Source of the DNA: DGNJ01 sp002388905
GTDB taxonomy: Bacteria; Pseudomonadota; Gammaproteobacteria; Pseudomonadales; Porticoccaceae
Assembly: GCA_036843405.1 (NCBI GenBank)
Contig: DAITSJ010000009.1
Location: forward strand, 50,702 to 114,701
DNA length: 64,000 bases
Direction: 5' to 3'
Both the position numbers and the translations under genes were made by a program. Each line of letters begins with the position of its first letter. Position 1 is the stretch's first letter. The notes beneath the pieces were generated by a model. It searched no databases. It had not been told where the DNA came from and was given only the letters and a program-made list of their open reading frames with translations. Positions 35,048-44,917 of the stretch are shown here, in pieces.

Positions 35048-35407
35048 ATGTCTGTTGCCCTGAAAAGAATCTACGACAAGCCCGGACGCGACGATGGTTA
35101 CCGGGTTCTTGTGGATAAGCTCTGGCCCCGGGGCATAGCCAAGCGCGATGCCAGGCTTGACGAGTGGCTCAAGGAAATTGCCCCCTCCGACCAACTCCGC
35201 CGCTGGTTCCACGACCACCCGAACCGATGGGGGGAGTTCCGCCGCGCCTACCTTCGCGAACTCAAGCCCTGGCGGAGCGCCCTCCGGCCCCTCGCCCGGC
35301 GAGCCCGGCGCGAAACCGTTACCCTCCTCTACGCCTCCAGGGACGATCGTCACAACAATGCCGAGGTGCTCAGGCAGTATCTCAATATGCTGGGCGCTTC
35401 CCGGTGA
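35048..35407 (+). CDS. DUF488 family protein (YeaO-like)
   Basis: The 119-residue basic protein has the family motifs KRIYDKPGRDDGYRVLVDKLWPRGIAK at the N-terminus, WFHDHPNRWGEFRRAYLREL in the middle and TLLYASRDDRHNNAEVL at the end. YeaO-like proteins have no settled biochemical role; some have been linked to metal or DNA contexts. Its gene lies 16 bp before the Mut7-C gene on the same strand, so they are probably co-transcribed. Confidence 0.88.
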   Translation: MSVALKRIYDKPGRDDGYRVLVDKLWPRGIAKRDARLDEWLKEIAPSDQLRRWFHDHPNRWGEFRRAYLRELKPWRSALRPLARRARRETVTLLYASRDDRHNNAEVLRQYLNMLGASR

Positions 35408-35423
35408 TGCCGGGCGCCGGGCC

Positions 35424-36191
35424 ATGACGGACTTCAGGGGCAGGCGGGCCAGTTTTCGGTTTTACCAGGAATTGAACGATTTCCTGCCCGCCGGGCAGCG
35501 GGGCCGAAGCATCGATTATTTTTTCGACGGCAACCCGGGTATCAAGGACCCGATCGAAGCCCTGGGGGTTCCGCACACCGAGGTGGAACTGATCATTGTC
35601 AACGGTCGTTCCCGCGGCTTCGACTACCAGCTGCGCGATGGCGACCGGGTCGCCGTTTACCCTGTCTTTGAAAGCCTGGATATCTCGCCCCTGGTGAAGA
35701 TTCGCTCGCGCCCTTTGCGCCAGGTCCGTTTTATTGCCGATGTACACCTGGGCAAGCTGGCCCGGTATCTGAGGCTGCTGGGTTTCGACACCCTCTATCG
35801 TAACGACTACCGGGATGAGGAAATCGTTCGCCAGGGTGTCGCCCAGCGCCGGGTGATACTTACACGGGATCGGCGGCTCCTTTACAACGCGGTCATTACT
35901 CACGGTTATTACGTGCGCTCGGTGGTGCCCGAGGAACAGGTGGCCGAAGTGGTGGCACGTTTCGACCTGGGGGGCAACATCCATCCCTTCCATCGTTGCC
36001 TTCATTGCAATGGGCTTATTGAGCCGGTGGCAAAATCCGCGGTGTTGGACCGGTTGGAACCCTTGACCGCCCGCTATTACCGGGAATTTTTCCAGTGCGC
36101 AAGCTGCGGCAAACTGTATTGGAAGGGGTCCCACTACCACAATCTCCTGGACAAACTGAACCGGTTGCTCGAGGGCAGCGTCTCTCCGTGA
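35424..36191 (+). CDS. Mut7-C RNase-domain protein with ubiquitin-like N-terminus
   Basis: The 255-residue protein has an N-terminal ubiquitin/ThiS-like domain (about 1-90, ELIIVNGRSRGFDYQLRDGDRVAVYPVFE). The Mut7-C PIN-like domain follows (FIADVHLGKLARYLRLLGFDTLY, VILTRDRRLL), then a Zn ribbon (CLHCNG and CASCGK). This domain pair occurs in bacteria as a predicted RNA-processing enzyme; the catalytic Asp residues (ADVHLG, RNDYRDEE, TRDRR) are present. The start is ATG 35424, 16 bp after the DUF488 gene. Confidence 0.85.
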   Translation: MTDFRGRRASFRFYQELNDFLPAGQRGRSIDYFFDGNPGIKDPIEALGVPHTEVELIIVNGRSRGFDYQLRDGDRVAVYPVFESLDISPLVKIRSRPLRQVRFIADVHLGKLARYLRLLGFDTLYRNDYRDEEIVRQGVAQRRVILTRDRRLLYNAVITHGYYVRSVVPEEQVAEVVARFDLGGNIHPFHRCLHCNGLIEPVAKSAVLDRLEPLTARYYREFFQCASCGKLYWKGSHYHNLLDKLNRLLEGSVSP

Positions 36192-36265
36192 ATCCGGTGA
36201 TCCCGACCTGTCAGTTCCTATGATCGGCAGGCACACCGCTATAGGAAAAAATTATAAGGCTGTGG

Positions 36266-36294
36266 TTACCGACGATGGGGGAGCGGACTATACT
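36266..36294 (+). promoter_or_regulatory. Candidate promoter of the peroxiredoxin gene
   Basis: TTACCG (36266-36271) and TATACT (36289-36294) form a -35/-10 pair with a 17-bp spacer, 50 bp before the peroxiredoxin ATG. The -10 is 5 of 6 to consensus. No clear OxyR-type dyad is seen. Confidence 0.5.
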
Positions 36295-36344
36295 CAAGAC
36301 GCTCGTGAGATTGTGGACAATAATCGAATGAGGAGGACAAAGGT

Positions 36345-37004
36345 ATGTCACTGCGAATCGGCGATGAAGCACCCAACTTTACCGCCAACACATCCGAGGG
36401 CACCATTGAGTTTCACGACTGGATCGGCGATCAGTGGGCCATTCTCTTTTCCCACCCCAAGGACTTTACCCCCGTGTGCACCACGGAGCTCGGGTACATG
36501 GCAAAACTGAAACCGGAATTCGACAAGCGCAACTGCAAGATTATCGGTCTCAGCGTCGATCCCGTCGAGGATCACGAGAAGTGGGCCCGGGATATCGAGG
36601 AAACCCAGGGTCAGGCGCCCAACTATCCCATTATCGGCGATACCGATCTTAAGGTGGCCAAGCTCTACGACATGCTGCCGGCCGACGAGGGCAAATCATC
36701 GGAGGGGCGCACGCCCGCGGACAACGCCACGGTGCGTTCCGTGTTCGTGATCGGTCCCGACAAGAAGATCAAGCTGATGATCACCTACCCCATGAGTACC
36801 GGCCGCAATTTCGACGAGGTCCTGCGGGTGCTGGATTCCATCCAGCTCACCGCCGAACACAAGGTGGCCACACCGGTTAACTGGCAGCGGGGGCAGAATG
36901 TCATCATCGTACCCTCCGTGCCCGATGACGAGGCCCGTCAGCTGTTTCCGGACGGCTGGGAGGCGCCCCGGCCCTACCTGCGCCTGGTGCCGGACCCGAG
37001 CTGA
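36345..37004 (+). CDS. 1-Cys peroxiredoxin (Prx6 type)
   Basis: The 219-residue protein has the peroxidatic Cys45 in SHPKDFTPVCTTELG and the long C-terminal domain of the Prx6/AhpC-like 1-Cys group (SVDPVEDHEKWARDIEETQG; TPVNWQRGQNVIIVPSVPDDEA). It reduces H2O2 and lipid hydroperoxides, using an external thiol. There is no resolving Cys near the C-terminus. SD GAGGAGG lies before the ATG. It is monocistronic with its own promoter and convergent with the DUF255 gene. Confidence 0.93.
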   Translation: MSLRIGDEAPNFTANTSEGTIEFHDWIGDQWAILFSHPKDFTPVCTTELGYMAKLKPEFDKRNCKIIGLSVDPVEDHEKWARDIEETQGQAPNYPIIGDTDLKVAKLYDMLPADEGKSSEGRTPADNATVRSVFVIGPDKKIKLMITYPMSTGRNFDEVLRVLDSIQLTAEHKVATPVNWQRGQNVIIVPSVPDDEARQLFPDGWEAPRPYLRLVPDPS

Positions 37005-37073
37005 GCCGGCATGGCGGTTTCGGTCCGGTGGCAAGCCGGCGCCGCATCATTCACCGGGGCCGGGTTTCGTCGC

Positions 37074-39107
37074 CTATGCCTTTGTTGCGTCGGTAATGTC
37101 CCTGAGGGCGGCGCGTAGTTCGTCCAGTGTCCGGTACGGCCCCGTGCACTGATGGCCGATGCAGACCGTCGCCGAGTTTTCCCGCCGGGCCGTTGCCATG
37201 GGCAGCGATACTGCCGGCGGCAGGGCGAACAGGTGGCATGCCGGATTCTCCGGTTGCAGTATCCGGCGCCAGTCCTCCCGGTCGGGACCCTGTACCAGCA
37301 CCAGGGGCGGGGGCGAGGTGATCTCGTCCGCGGCCCGCAACAGGTGGAAGGTGGCCGAGGGCTGGCGCAGGGCGTCTTCCCAGCCGGCGCGCACGGGGCG
37401 TTCGGCGGCGGCGAGCCAGTCGCCGACGGCGAACAGGTGCCCGGCCCGGGTGAGGGTCAGCGCGGCCACGGCATTGCCGGCGGGCACCACGTTGTCGATA
37501 AAGGTGCGCTGTTTGAGGATCAGCGGCGGCGACGCGCGATCCGTGAAACGAAAGCCGTTGTCACCCTCGTCGAAACGGGCCAGCAGCTGGGTGAGTATTG
37601 CCTGGAGCCAGGCCGCCCTGTCGTTGTCCCAGCGCCATGCCAGCGCCCGGTACAGGGCCGCCGCCAGAAAGGCGTAGTCATCCAGATAGCCAGCGTACCG
37701 GGGTTCGCCGGTGCCGTCCTCCCGCCACTGCCAGGAGGCGTAAAGGCTGTCGTTCCGCCATAACCTCTGCTGGATGAAATCCAGGGCGAGCAGGGCCGCC
37801 TCGCCGTAAGCCGGTTCGTTGAGGGCCTCGGCAATATCCAGAAGACCGGTGACCGCCAGGGCATTCCAACTGGTGAGTATCTTGATGTCGGTGAACGGAA
37901 AAACCCGCTCTTCCCGGGCCCGGTGCAGCCGGGTAAGAGCAGCGTCCGCTACCTGTGCCGCCCGCTCGAAAGGCAATCCCACCGCATTGGCGGCCTCGAC
38001 CAGGGGCCGGGTCTGGTGCAGGTGCCAGCGGCCCTCGAAGTTGGCCGGCTTATCGAGATTCAGCCAGTGTCGCAGCAGTGCCAGGGCTTCGCTGCCCGGG
38101 CCCAGAATCGTGGCGATTTCGTCCGGCGTCCACAGGTAGAACAGACCCTCGCGGCCCTCGCTGTCGGCATCCACCGCCGCGTAGAAGGCACCCTCCGGCG
38201 TGCGCATCTCCCGCAGCAGCCAGTCGGCCACCGCCCTGGCGGCGCGGGCGAATTCCGGTTCCTCAGCCAGGGGAGCCAGGAGAGTAAGCAGGGGGCCATT
38301 GTCGTAAAGCATTTTCTCGAAATGAGGTATCTCCCAGCGTTCGTCCACGGAATAGCGGAACAGACCCCCGCCCACCTGATCGAAACTGCCCCCGCGGATC
38401 ATCCGGGCGAGACTGTGGCGCACCGCGTCACGCCCCTTCCTGCCGCCGCGCCACCATAGCAGCTGGAGTTGATAGGGGAGGGGGAATTTTGGCGCACCGC
38501 GAAAGCCGCCGTGTTTCGGATCGTACTCGCCCAGGGCCTGGTGTACGGCCTTGTCGATGATGTTGAGGTCCCATTCCGTGGCCGGTGTGCGTCGTTCGAG
38601 ACGCTGGAAAACGTCCCGGAATTGCTGCTCCATGGAGCGAACGTCCCCTCGCCTTTCCCGGTAAAACTCGCTGACACTGTCCAGTATCTGGTCGAAGCCG
38701 GCCATGCCGTGGCGGGGTTTGTCGGGAATGTAGGTGGCGGTATAGAAGGGAATATGGTTGTGGGGATCCAGGAAAACGGTCAGGGGCCAGCCGCCCCCGC
38801 GCTGGTGCATGAGCTGGAAACAGGTCTGGTAGACCTGGTCCAGGTCCGGCCGTTCCTCCCGGTCCACCTTGATATTGACGAAATTGTCGTTCATCAATTC
38901 GGCAATCCGCGGGTTTTCGAAGGACTCATGGGCCATGACATGGCACCAGTGGCAGGTGGAATAGCCAATGGACAAAAGGATGGGGCGGTCTTCCCTGCGG
39001 GCCAGTTCCAGTGCCTCGTCGCACCAGGGATACCAGTTCACTGGGTTGTCGGCATGCTGGCGAAGGTAGGGGCTGGTTTCCAGTTGCAGTCGGTTGGGCA
39101 CGGGCAC
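37074..39107 (-). CDS. DUF255 thioredoxin-fold / six-hairpin glycosidase-like protein (YyaL family)
   Basis: The 677-residue protein has an N-terminal thioredoxin-fold DUF255 domain (NRLQLETSPYLRQHADNPVNWYPW; CHWC, Cys52 and Cys55, in GYSTCHWCHVMAHESF). The long alpha/alpha-barrel region follows with GGGLFRYSVDERWEIPHFEKMLYDN and LFYLWTPDEI. Members are widespread (human homologue SSP411) and their catalytic role is unsettled; the CXXC suggests redox activity. It is transcribed alone, divergent from putA. Confidence 0.9.
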   Translation of the reverse strand: MPVPNRLQLETSPYLRQHADNPVNWYPWCDEALELARREDRPILLSIGYSTCHWCHVMAHESFENPRIAELMNDNFVNIKVDREERPDLDQVYQTCFQLMHQRGGGWPLTVFLDPHNHIPFYTATYIPDKPRHGMAGFDQILDSVSEFYRERRGDVRSMEQQFRDVFQRLERRTPATEWDLNIIDKAVHQALGEYDPKHGGFRGAPKFPLPYQLQLLWWRGGRKGRDAVRHSLARMIRGGSFDQVGGGLFRYSVDERWEIPHFEKMLYDNGPLLTLLAPLAEEPEFARAARAVADWLLREMRTPEGAFYAAVDADSEGREGLFYLWTPDEIATILGPGSEALALLRHWLNLDKPANFEGRWHLHQTRPLVEAANAVGLPFERAAQVADAALTRLHRAREERVFPFTDIKILTSWNALAVTGLLDIAEALNEPAYGEAALLALDFIQQRLWRNDSLYASWQWREDGTGEPRYAGYLDDYAFLAAALYRALAWRWDNDRAAWLQAILTQLLARFDEGDNGFRFTDRASPPLILKQRTFIDNVVPAGNAVAALTLTRAGHLFAVGDWLAAAERPVRAGWEDALRQPSATFHLLRAADEITSPPPLVLVQGPDREDWRRILQPENPACHLFALPPAVSLPMATARRENSATVCIGHQCTGPYRTLDELRAALRDITDATKA

Positions 39108-39285
39108 CTCTCGACGATGGTTGCATGAAGCGACGGCAATCGCCGTATTGAGCGGCGTTGCGGGTGATGTTCTCCCAGTATAGGCGATGGGACGGCGGCC
39201 CTTGCCAATATCGCGGGGCCGGCATATGTTGAAGTGACCGTCGGCTTACGGCCGTGGTCCCGGGAAACCTCCAGAGGCTGTCACC

Positions 39286-42200
39286 ATGACGCTTTCGTCA
39301 CTGCGCCGGCAAATCCGGCTGGCCACCCACGCGGATGAAACCGGCGCGGTTGCCACTCTGCTTGGAGCTCGCGCTCCCGATGACGCGGCCCGTCAACAGG
39401 GGCTCGCCGAGGCCCGCCGGCTGGTGGCGGAGTGCCGGGGCGATAGTGGCCATGGCGGTGGCCTGGACGCCTTTCTCCGGGAGTTCGGACTCTCATCCCC
39501 GGAGGGGGTTGCCCTTATGTGCCTGGCGGAGGCCCTGCTGCGGGTACCGGACGAGGAAACCAGCGACCGGCTGATCGCGGAAAAAATTCGCGGGGGAGAC
39601 TGGCGCAGCCACCTGGGGCAAACCGATTCACTGTTCGTCAACGCGTCGACCTGGGGATTGATGCTCACCGGCCGCGTGGTCACGCTCGACCCCGCCCTGA
39701 CCGGAGCACCGGTCTCCTGGCTCGAGCAACTGACGGGCAGACTGGGAGAGCCCCTGGTCCGCCGGGCGGTGCGCCGGGCCATGGCGATCATGGGTGGCGA
39801 GTTCGTGCTGGGTCGCACCATCGACGAAGGTGTGCGCCGGGGCCGCCGGCAGAATCCGCCCGGCACCCTGTTCTCCTTCGACATGCTGGGGGAGGGTGCC
39901 CGCACCGACGTCGATGCGCGGGCCTACTTCGAGTCCTACCGGGAGGCCCTCGATCGGGTGGCGATACTGGCGGGGTCGGGAAAGGACAGGCCCATCGAGC
40001 GGGCCGACGGTATCTCGGTCAAGCTTTCGGCCCTGCATCCCCGCTATGAGTTTGCCCAGTACGACCGGGTGCTGAATGAATTGCTGCCCCGTTTGCGCAC
40101 CCTCTGCCTGCGGGCCCGGGCCCACAACCTGGGGCTCAGTATCGATGCCGAGGAAGCGGTCCGGCTCGACCTCAACCTGTCCCTGTTCGAGGCCCTGGCC
40201 CGGGACCCGGCCCTGGCGGGCTGGCAGGGCCTGGGCTTCGTGCTCCAGGCCTACCAGAAACGGGCACCCGGGGTCGCCGACTGGCTTATCGCCCTGGCCC
40301 GGCAGACCGGCCGGCGCTTTATGGTGCGGCTGGTAAAAGGGGCTTACTGGGACGCCGAGATCAAGCGCGCGCAGCAGCAGGGCCTCGACGATTACCCGGT
40401 GTTTACCCGCAAGGCCAACACCGACCTGTGTTACCTGGTTTGCGCGGCCCGGCTGCTGGAAGCCACGGATGCCGTCTACCCCCAATTCGGCAGCCACAAC
40501 GCCTATACCCTGGCCATGGTTCGGGCAATGGCCGGGGACCGGCCCCATGAATTCCAGCGGCTGCACGGCATGGGGGCGCTGCTCTACGAGCACTTTTACC
40601 GGGACGCGGGAGAGAATGCGCCGCCGTTGCGGGTCTATGCGCCCATCGGCCAACACCGGGATTTGCTCCCCTATCTGGTGCGGCGCCTGCTGGAAAACGG
40701 CGCCAACAGTTCCTTCGTCAATCGTTTTCTGGACGACGAATTACCCGTGGACGCACTGGTGCGGGACGTTATCGGGCAGGTGGAGGAAAGCGCATCCCGC
40801 CGCCACGGGTCGATTCCCCCACCGCTTGCCATTTACCGCAACGCCGGCGAGGAGCGCGCCCAGGCCCGGGGCCTGGACCTGGACGCCCCCTTGCCGGTGG
40901 CGGGCCTGATGGCGGAACTGGATCGCCTCCGGCACCCCCTGGAAGCCGTCGCCGACGGCCTGTCCGCGGACGGCAAACAGGCCCAGGGGCGGACCATACG
41001 CGACCCGGCCACCGGCGACACGGTCGGTCGGGTGGTGGAAAGCAGTACGGCTTCCCTCGATGCGGCCCTGGCCGTCGCCGCCCGGGCGCAACCGGAGTGG
41101 AATCGCAGGGGGGGAGAGTACCGGGCACACATCCTGGAGGCCATGGCGGATGTCCTGGAGGCCCACACCCGCGAACTGATAGGCATAATCGGCCGGGAAG
41201 GGGGCAGGACCCTGAAGGACGGCCTTTCGGAAGTCCGGGAAGCGGTGGATTTCTGCCGCTACTACGCGCTCCAGGCCCGCTCGCATTTCGGAGTCGGCGC
41301 ACTGCTGCACGGTCGAGGCGTCTTTTTTTGCATCAGCCCCTGGAATTTTCCCCTGGCGATTTTCACCGGCCAGATCGCCGGGGCCCTGGCGGCCGGGAAT
41401 ACCGTGCTCGCCAAGCCCGCCGAGCAGACTCCCCTGGTTGCAGCCCGGGCAGTGGACCTTTTCCGGGAGGCGGGGTTGCCCCGGGAGGTGGTTCAACTGG
41501 TGCCGGGGGACGGGCCGCGCATCGGGGAGCAGTTGATTCCCGACGCCCGCCTGGCTGGCGTCGCCTTTACCGGCTCCACGGCCACGGCCGGGCGAATCAA
41601 CCGGTTGCTGGCGAGACGGCAGGACGCCATTCCCCTGATCGCCGAAACCGGCGGGCAGAATGCCATGGTGGTGGACTCCTCCGCCCTGCACGAACAACTG
41701 GTGGACGATATTGTCGCCTCCGCCTTCCACAGTGCCGGCCAGCGTTGTTCGGCCCTGCGCGTGCTCTACCTCCAGGAGGAAATTGCCGACGATGTGCTGG
41801 CCATGCTTCGGGGCGCCATGGCCGAACTCCGCCTGGGCAACCCCCTGCATCCGGCCACCGATGTGGGGCCGGTGATCGACGGGGATGCCAGGGCCGCGCT
41901 GGAAGCGCACGTCCGGGCCATGTACCGGGAGGCGCGAATCGTCGCCGCCTGTGAGCCGCCGCATTCGGACCAGGGTCATTTCGTCGCGCCCCGGGTCTTC
42001 GAGATCGAGCACATAGACCAATTGCCCGGCGAGGTTTTCGGGCCGGTACTGCATGTGATCCGCTACCGGTTGTCGGAACTGGATTCGGTGATCGAGCAGA
42101 TCGAGGGTACGGGCTACGGCCTGACCCTTGGTGTGCACAGCCGGGTCGAGGCCTTTGCCGACCACGTTTTCCGCCACACCCGGGCGGGTAACACCTATAT

Positions 42201-43077
42201 CAACCGCAACATGGTGGGTGCCGTGGTGGGGGTCAACCCCTTCGGTGGCACCGGTCTTTCCGGGACCGGGCCCAAAGCCGGGGGGCCCCATTATGTGCCG
42301 GCCTTTGCCCGGCCTTTGTCGATGCCGGAAACGGCTGCCGGAGCAGGGACTGTCCGGTCGGATACCGGCAAGGCGATGGCCCCTGTCGATTTCAGTACAG
42401 TGGTGCGAGCCTGGCGGCAGTGGCGGGAAATACCTCCACCCGATCGCTGCGATCGCGTCGGGGTTGCCTTCGAACGGTTGTCGGGGGCGGCCGGGGCGGT
42501 CGATGAAGACAATGCAGAACTCCGGGGGCAGATCCTCGCGGACGCCCGCAGGCTGTTGAAGCCGGTTTCACTGCCGGGACCCACCGGCGAGGACAACCGC
42601 CTCTCCCTGCATCCCCGGGGGGTGTTTCTGTGTCTTACGGAGGGGCCCTGGTCGTCGACCCCGTTACTGGTGGCCCTGGCCGCAGGCTGCGGCCTGGTGG
42701 TTGCCACCAGGCAGCCGGTGGAGGACCCGGTTCCTGTCCCTGTCCCTGTTATTAGCGCCCTGGCCGATGCCGGCGTGCCCGACAACCTGGTTGCCGGTGT
42801 TCCCTGGGAGCAGGTAACGGCATTGCTGGAGCATCCCCAACTGGCCGGCGTGGTCGCAACCGATCTCTCGTCCGCTCCGAAACAGTGGGCGCGAAGGCGG
42901 CTGGCGGATCGGCACGGGGCTATCCTGCCGTGGATCGAGCGTTTGCCGGCGATATGGGCGCCGAAGAGACTGGCACCGGTGGATTATTATCTGGCGCGTT
43001 TTTGTTATGAGAGGACACGCACCGAAAACCTGACCGCCAGGGGCGGCGATACGGTGTTATTCAGCCTGCGGGAGTAA
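39286..43077 (+). CDS. putA: Bifunctional proline dehydrogenase / pyrroline-5-carboxylate dehydrogenase
   Basis: The 1263-residue enzyme converts proline to glutamate in two steps with substrate channelling. The N-terminal arm and proline-dehydrogenase barrel contain VRLVKGAYWDAEIKRAQQ and FGSHNAYTLAMVRA (FAD site). The aldehyde dehydrogenase half has SPWNFPLAIFTGQIAGALA, Glu787 in ETGGQN and catalytic Cys821 in SAGQRCSALR. The last ~220 residues are a C-terminal domain of long PutA proteins. The N-terminus lacks the ribbon-helix-helix DNA-binding domain of E. coli PutA, so it should not repress its own gene. It is convergent with cysI. Confidence 0.95.
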   Translation: MTLSSLRRQIRLATHADETGAVATLLGARAPDDAARQQGLAEARRLVAECRGDSGHGGGLDAFLREFGLSSPEGVALMCLAEALLRVPDEETSDRLIAEKIRGGDWRSHLGQTDSLFVNASTWGLMLTGRVVTLDPALTGAPVSWLEQLTGRLGEPLVRRAVRRAMAIMGGEFVLGRTIDEGVRRGRRQNPPGTLFSFDMLGEGARTDVDARAYFESYREALDRVAILAGSGKDRPIERADGISVKLSALHPRYEFAQYDRVLNELLPRLRTLCLRARAHNLGLSIDAEEAVRLDLNLSLFEALARDPALAGWQGLGFVLQAYQKRAPGVADWLIALARQTGRRFMVRLVKGAYWDAEIKRAQQQGLDDYPVFTRKANTDLCYLVCAARLLEATDAVYPQFGSHNAYTLAMVRAMAGDRPHEFQRLHGMGALLYEHFYRDAGENAPPLRVYAPIGQHRDLLPYLVRRLLENGANSSFVNRFLDDELPVDALVRDVIGQVEESASRRHGSIPPPLAIYRNAGEERAQARGLDLDAPLPVAGLMAELDRLRHPLEAVADGLSADGKQAQGRTIRDPATGDTVGRVVESSTASLDAALAVAARAQPEWNRRGGEYRAHILEAMADVLEAHTRELIGIIGREGGRTLKDGLSEVREAVDFCRYYALQARSHFGVGALLHGRGVFFCISPWNFPLAIFTGQIAGALAAGNTVLAKPAEQTPLVAARAVDLFREAGLPREVVQLVPGDGPRIGEQLIPDARLAGVAFTGSTATAGRINRLLARRQDAIPLIAETGGQNAMVVDSSALHEQLVDDIVASAFHSAGQRCSALRVLYLQEEIADDVLAMLRGAMAELRLGNPLHPATDVGPVIDGDARAALEAHVRAMYREARIVAACEPPHSDQGHFVAPRVFEIEHIDQLPGEVFGPVLHVIRYRLSELDSVIEQIEGTGYGLTLGVHSRVEAFADHVFRHTRAGNTYINRNMVGAVVGVNPFGGTGLSGTGPKAGGPHYVPAFARPLSMPETAAGAGTVRSDTGKAMAPVDFSTVVRAWRQWREIPPPDRCDRVGVAFERLSGAAGAVDEDNAELRGQILADARRLLKPVSLPGPTGEDNRLSLHPRGVFLCLTEGPWSSTPLLVALAAGCGLVVATRQPVEDPVPVPVPVISALADAGVPDNLVAGVPWEQVTALLEHPQLAGVVATDLSSAPKQWARRRLADRHGAILPWIERLPAIWAPKRLAPVDYYLARFCYERTRTENLTARGGDTVLFSLRE

Positions 43078-43101
43078 AGACGGGTACCGGCTCTTTTCCG
43101 G

Positions 43102-44829
43102 TCACCGGTTGAAATCCCGCCCGGCCTTCACTTCCGGCACGTAGCCTGCGCGGATGACGAAATCCCCGAACCGCTCGCCGCTTTGCCGCTCCCGGGCGAA
43201 CTGGTGAAGGATGGGCGACAGGGCCTCGAGGATTTTGTCCTCGTTGATGTTTTCAAGATAGGGCTTGTTGAGCCGGTCGCCGCGGAAACTGCCCCCCAGG
43301 TAGAGGTCGTACTTGCCCGGGCCGCGACCGGAGAAACCGATTTCCGCCAGGTAGGGGCGGGCGCAGCCGTTGGGGCAGCCGGTCATGCGAACCACGATGG
43401 GCTCGTCGGCAATGCCCGCCTCCGCCATTATCGCTTCCAGCTTGCCCACCAGGTCGGGCAGATAGCGTTCGCTCTCGGCCATGGCCAGGCCGCAGGTGGG
43501 CAGCGCCACGCAGGCCATGGCATTGCGCCTGAGGGGGCTCGCCTGGGTGGCGTCGAGCAGCCGGTGTTCCTTGAGCAGGTCGTCGATTTCCGGCTTTTTC
43601 GCCTCGGCCACATTGGCGATAATCAGGTTCTGGTTGGGGGTGATGCGGAACTCGCCGTCGTGGCTCTCGGCGATTTTGCGCAGGCCGGTCATCAGGGGCA
43701 GGCCCTCCCGGTCCCGCACACGACCGTTTTCGATGAACAGGCAATAGTGCCAGCGGCCGTCGTCGGCCCGGGTCCAGCCGTAGGCATCGCCGTTGTGGTG
43801 GAAGCGGAAGGGCCGGGCCTCGCCAAACCGCCAGCCCAGGCGGCGTTCGGTTTCCGCCACAAACCAGTCGAGGCCCAGGTCCTCGATGGTGTATTTCATC
43901 CGGGCGCGTTTTCGGTCCAGGCGATTGCCGTGATCCCGCTGCACACTCACCACGGCCTCCGCTACTTCCTCCGCCTGTTCGGGGCTGCAGAAGCCCACCA
44001 CGTCGGCGAGCCGGGGGTAGGTGTCCGGGGCATGGTCGGTGCGGCCCATGCCGCCGCCCAGGCAGACGTTGAAGCCGGCCAGTTCGCCGTTTTCCTCGAT
44101 GGCGATAAAGCCGATGTCCTGGCTGTGGACGTCGATGTCGTTGACCGGCGGTACCGCCAGGCCGATCTTGAATTTCCGGGGCAGGTAGGTGCGCCCGTAC
44201 AAAGGCTCCTGTTCGCCGTCGCCACCCCCGGACACCGGCTCTTCGTCGAGCCATATCTCGTGCCAGGCGCGGCTGCGCGGCAGCAGTCTTTCACTGATCC
44301 GGCGGGACAGTTCGAAAACCCGGGCATGCACCCTGGAATGCTCGGGGTTGGCGGCGCACATCACCCCCCGGTTGTCGTCGCCGCAGGCGGCGATGGTGTC
44401 CAGAAGCACCTCATCCATGCCCCTGATCAGGGGCTTCAGGCGGCCCTTGAGTACGCCGTGAAACTGGAATGTCTGGCGGGTGGTCAGGCGCAGGCTGCCG
44501 TCGGCGTAATCATTGGCAAGGCTGTCAAGCTTAAGCCAGCGCCCGGTGGTGCAGACGCCGCCGGGCAGCCTCACCCGGACCATGAACTGGTAGGCGGGCT
44601 CCAGTTTCTGGTGGCGGCGCTCGCTGCGCAGGTCGCGGTCATCCTGCTGGTAGATGCCGTGGAACTTGAGCAACTGGTTGTCCTGCTCGGAAATACCGCC
44701 GGTAATGGGGTCGGCGAGCCCTTCCTGTAGTGTGCCGCGCAGGTAGTTGCTGTCGTGTTTCAGTCGCTCGTTCGGGTGCAACTCCTCAAGGGGAGCATCC
44801 CGGGTAAGGCGCCCGCTGTCGTCAGTCAT
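43102..44829 (-). CDS. cysI: Sulfite reductase hemoprotein (beta) subunit
   Basis: The 575-residue protein reduces sulfite to sulfide at a siroheme coupled to a [4Fe-4S] cluster. Cluster ligands are seen as VALPTCGLAMAES (with the preceding Cys in ACVALPTC) and CPNGCARPYLAEIG. The nitrite/sulfite-reductase half-domain pair is present (RTYLPRKFKIGLAVPPVND, NVCLGGGMGRTD). Its length matches E. coli CysI. SD AAGGA lies before the ATG. It follows cysJ by 88 bp on the same strand and the two encode the NADPH-sulfite reductase. cysH and cysG are not adjacent. Confidence 0.95.
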   Translation of the reverse strand: MTDDSGRLTRDAPLEELHPNERLKHDSNYLRGTLQEGLADPITGGISEQDNQLLKFHGIYQQDDRDLRSERRHQKLEPAYQFMVRVRLPGGVCTTGRWLKLDSLANDYADGSLRLTTRQTFQFHGVLKGRLKPLIRGMDEVLLDTIAACGDDNRGVMCAANPEHSRVHARVFELSRRISERLLPRSRAWHEIWLDEEPVSGGGDGEQEPLYGRTYLPRKFKIGLAVPPVNDIDVHSQDIGFIAIEENGELAGFNVCLGGGMGRTDHAPDTYPRLADVVGFCSPEQAEEVAEAVVSVQRDHGNRLDRKRARMKYTIEDLGLDWFVAETERRLGWRFGEARPFRFHHNGDAYGWTRADDGRWHYCLFIENGRVRDREGLPLMTGLRKIAESHDGEFRITPNQNLIIANVAEAKKPEIDDLLKEHRLLDATQASPLRRNAMACVALPTCGLAMAESERYLPDLVGKLEAIMAEAGIADEPIVVRMTGCPNGCARPYLAEIGFSGRGPGKYDLYLGGSFRGDRLNKPYLENINEDKILEALSPILHQFARERQSGERFGDFVIRAGYVPEVKAGRDFNR

Positions 44830-44917
44830 GGTTCCTTAACCTCTGTGTCTGCTCGCAGATTCCTGTGTGGTGCTCCGGCAACAAAAAGCCCTACGCCGGC
44901 GGCACGGGGGAGCGGGG

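Noticed and set aside
40741..42291. A 516-codon minus-strand frame inside putA
   Set aside because: It lies opposite the aldehyde dehydrogenase domain, which is complete; the antisense translation is low-complexity.
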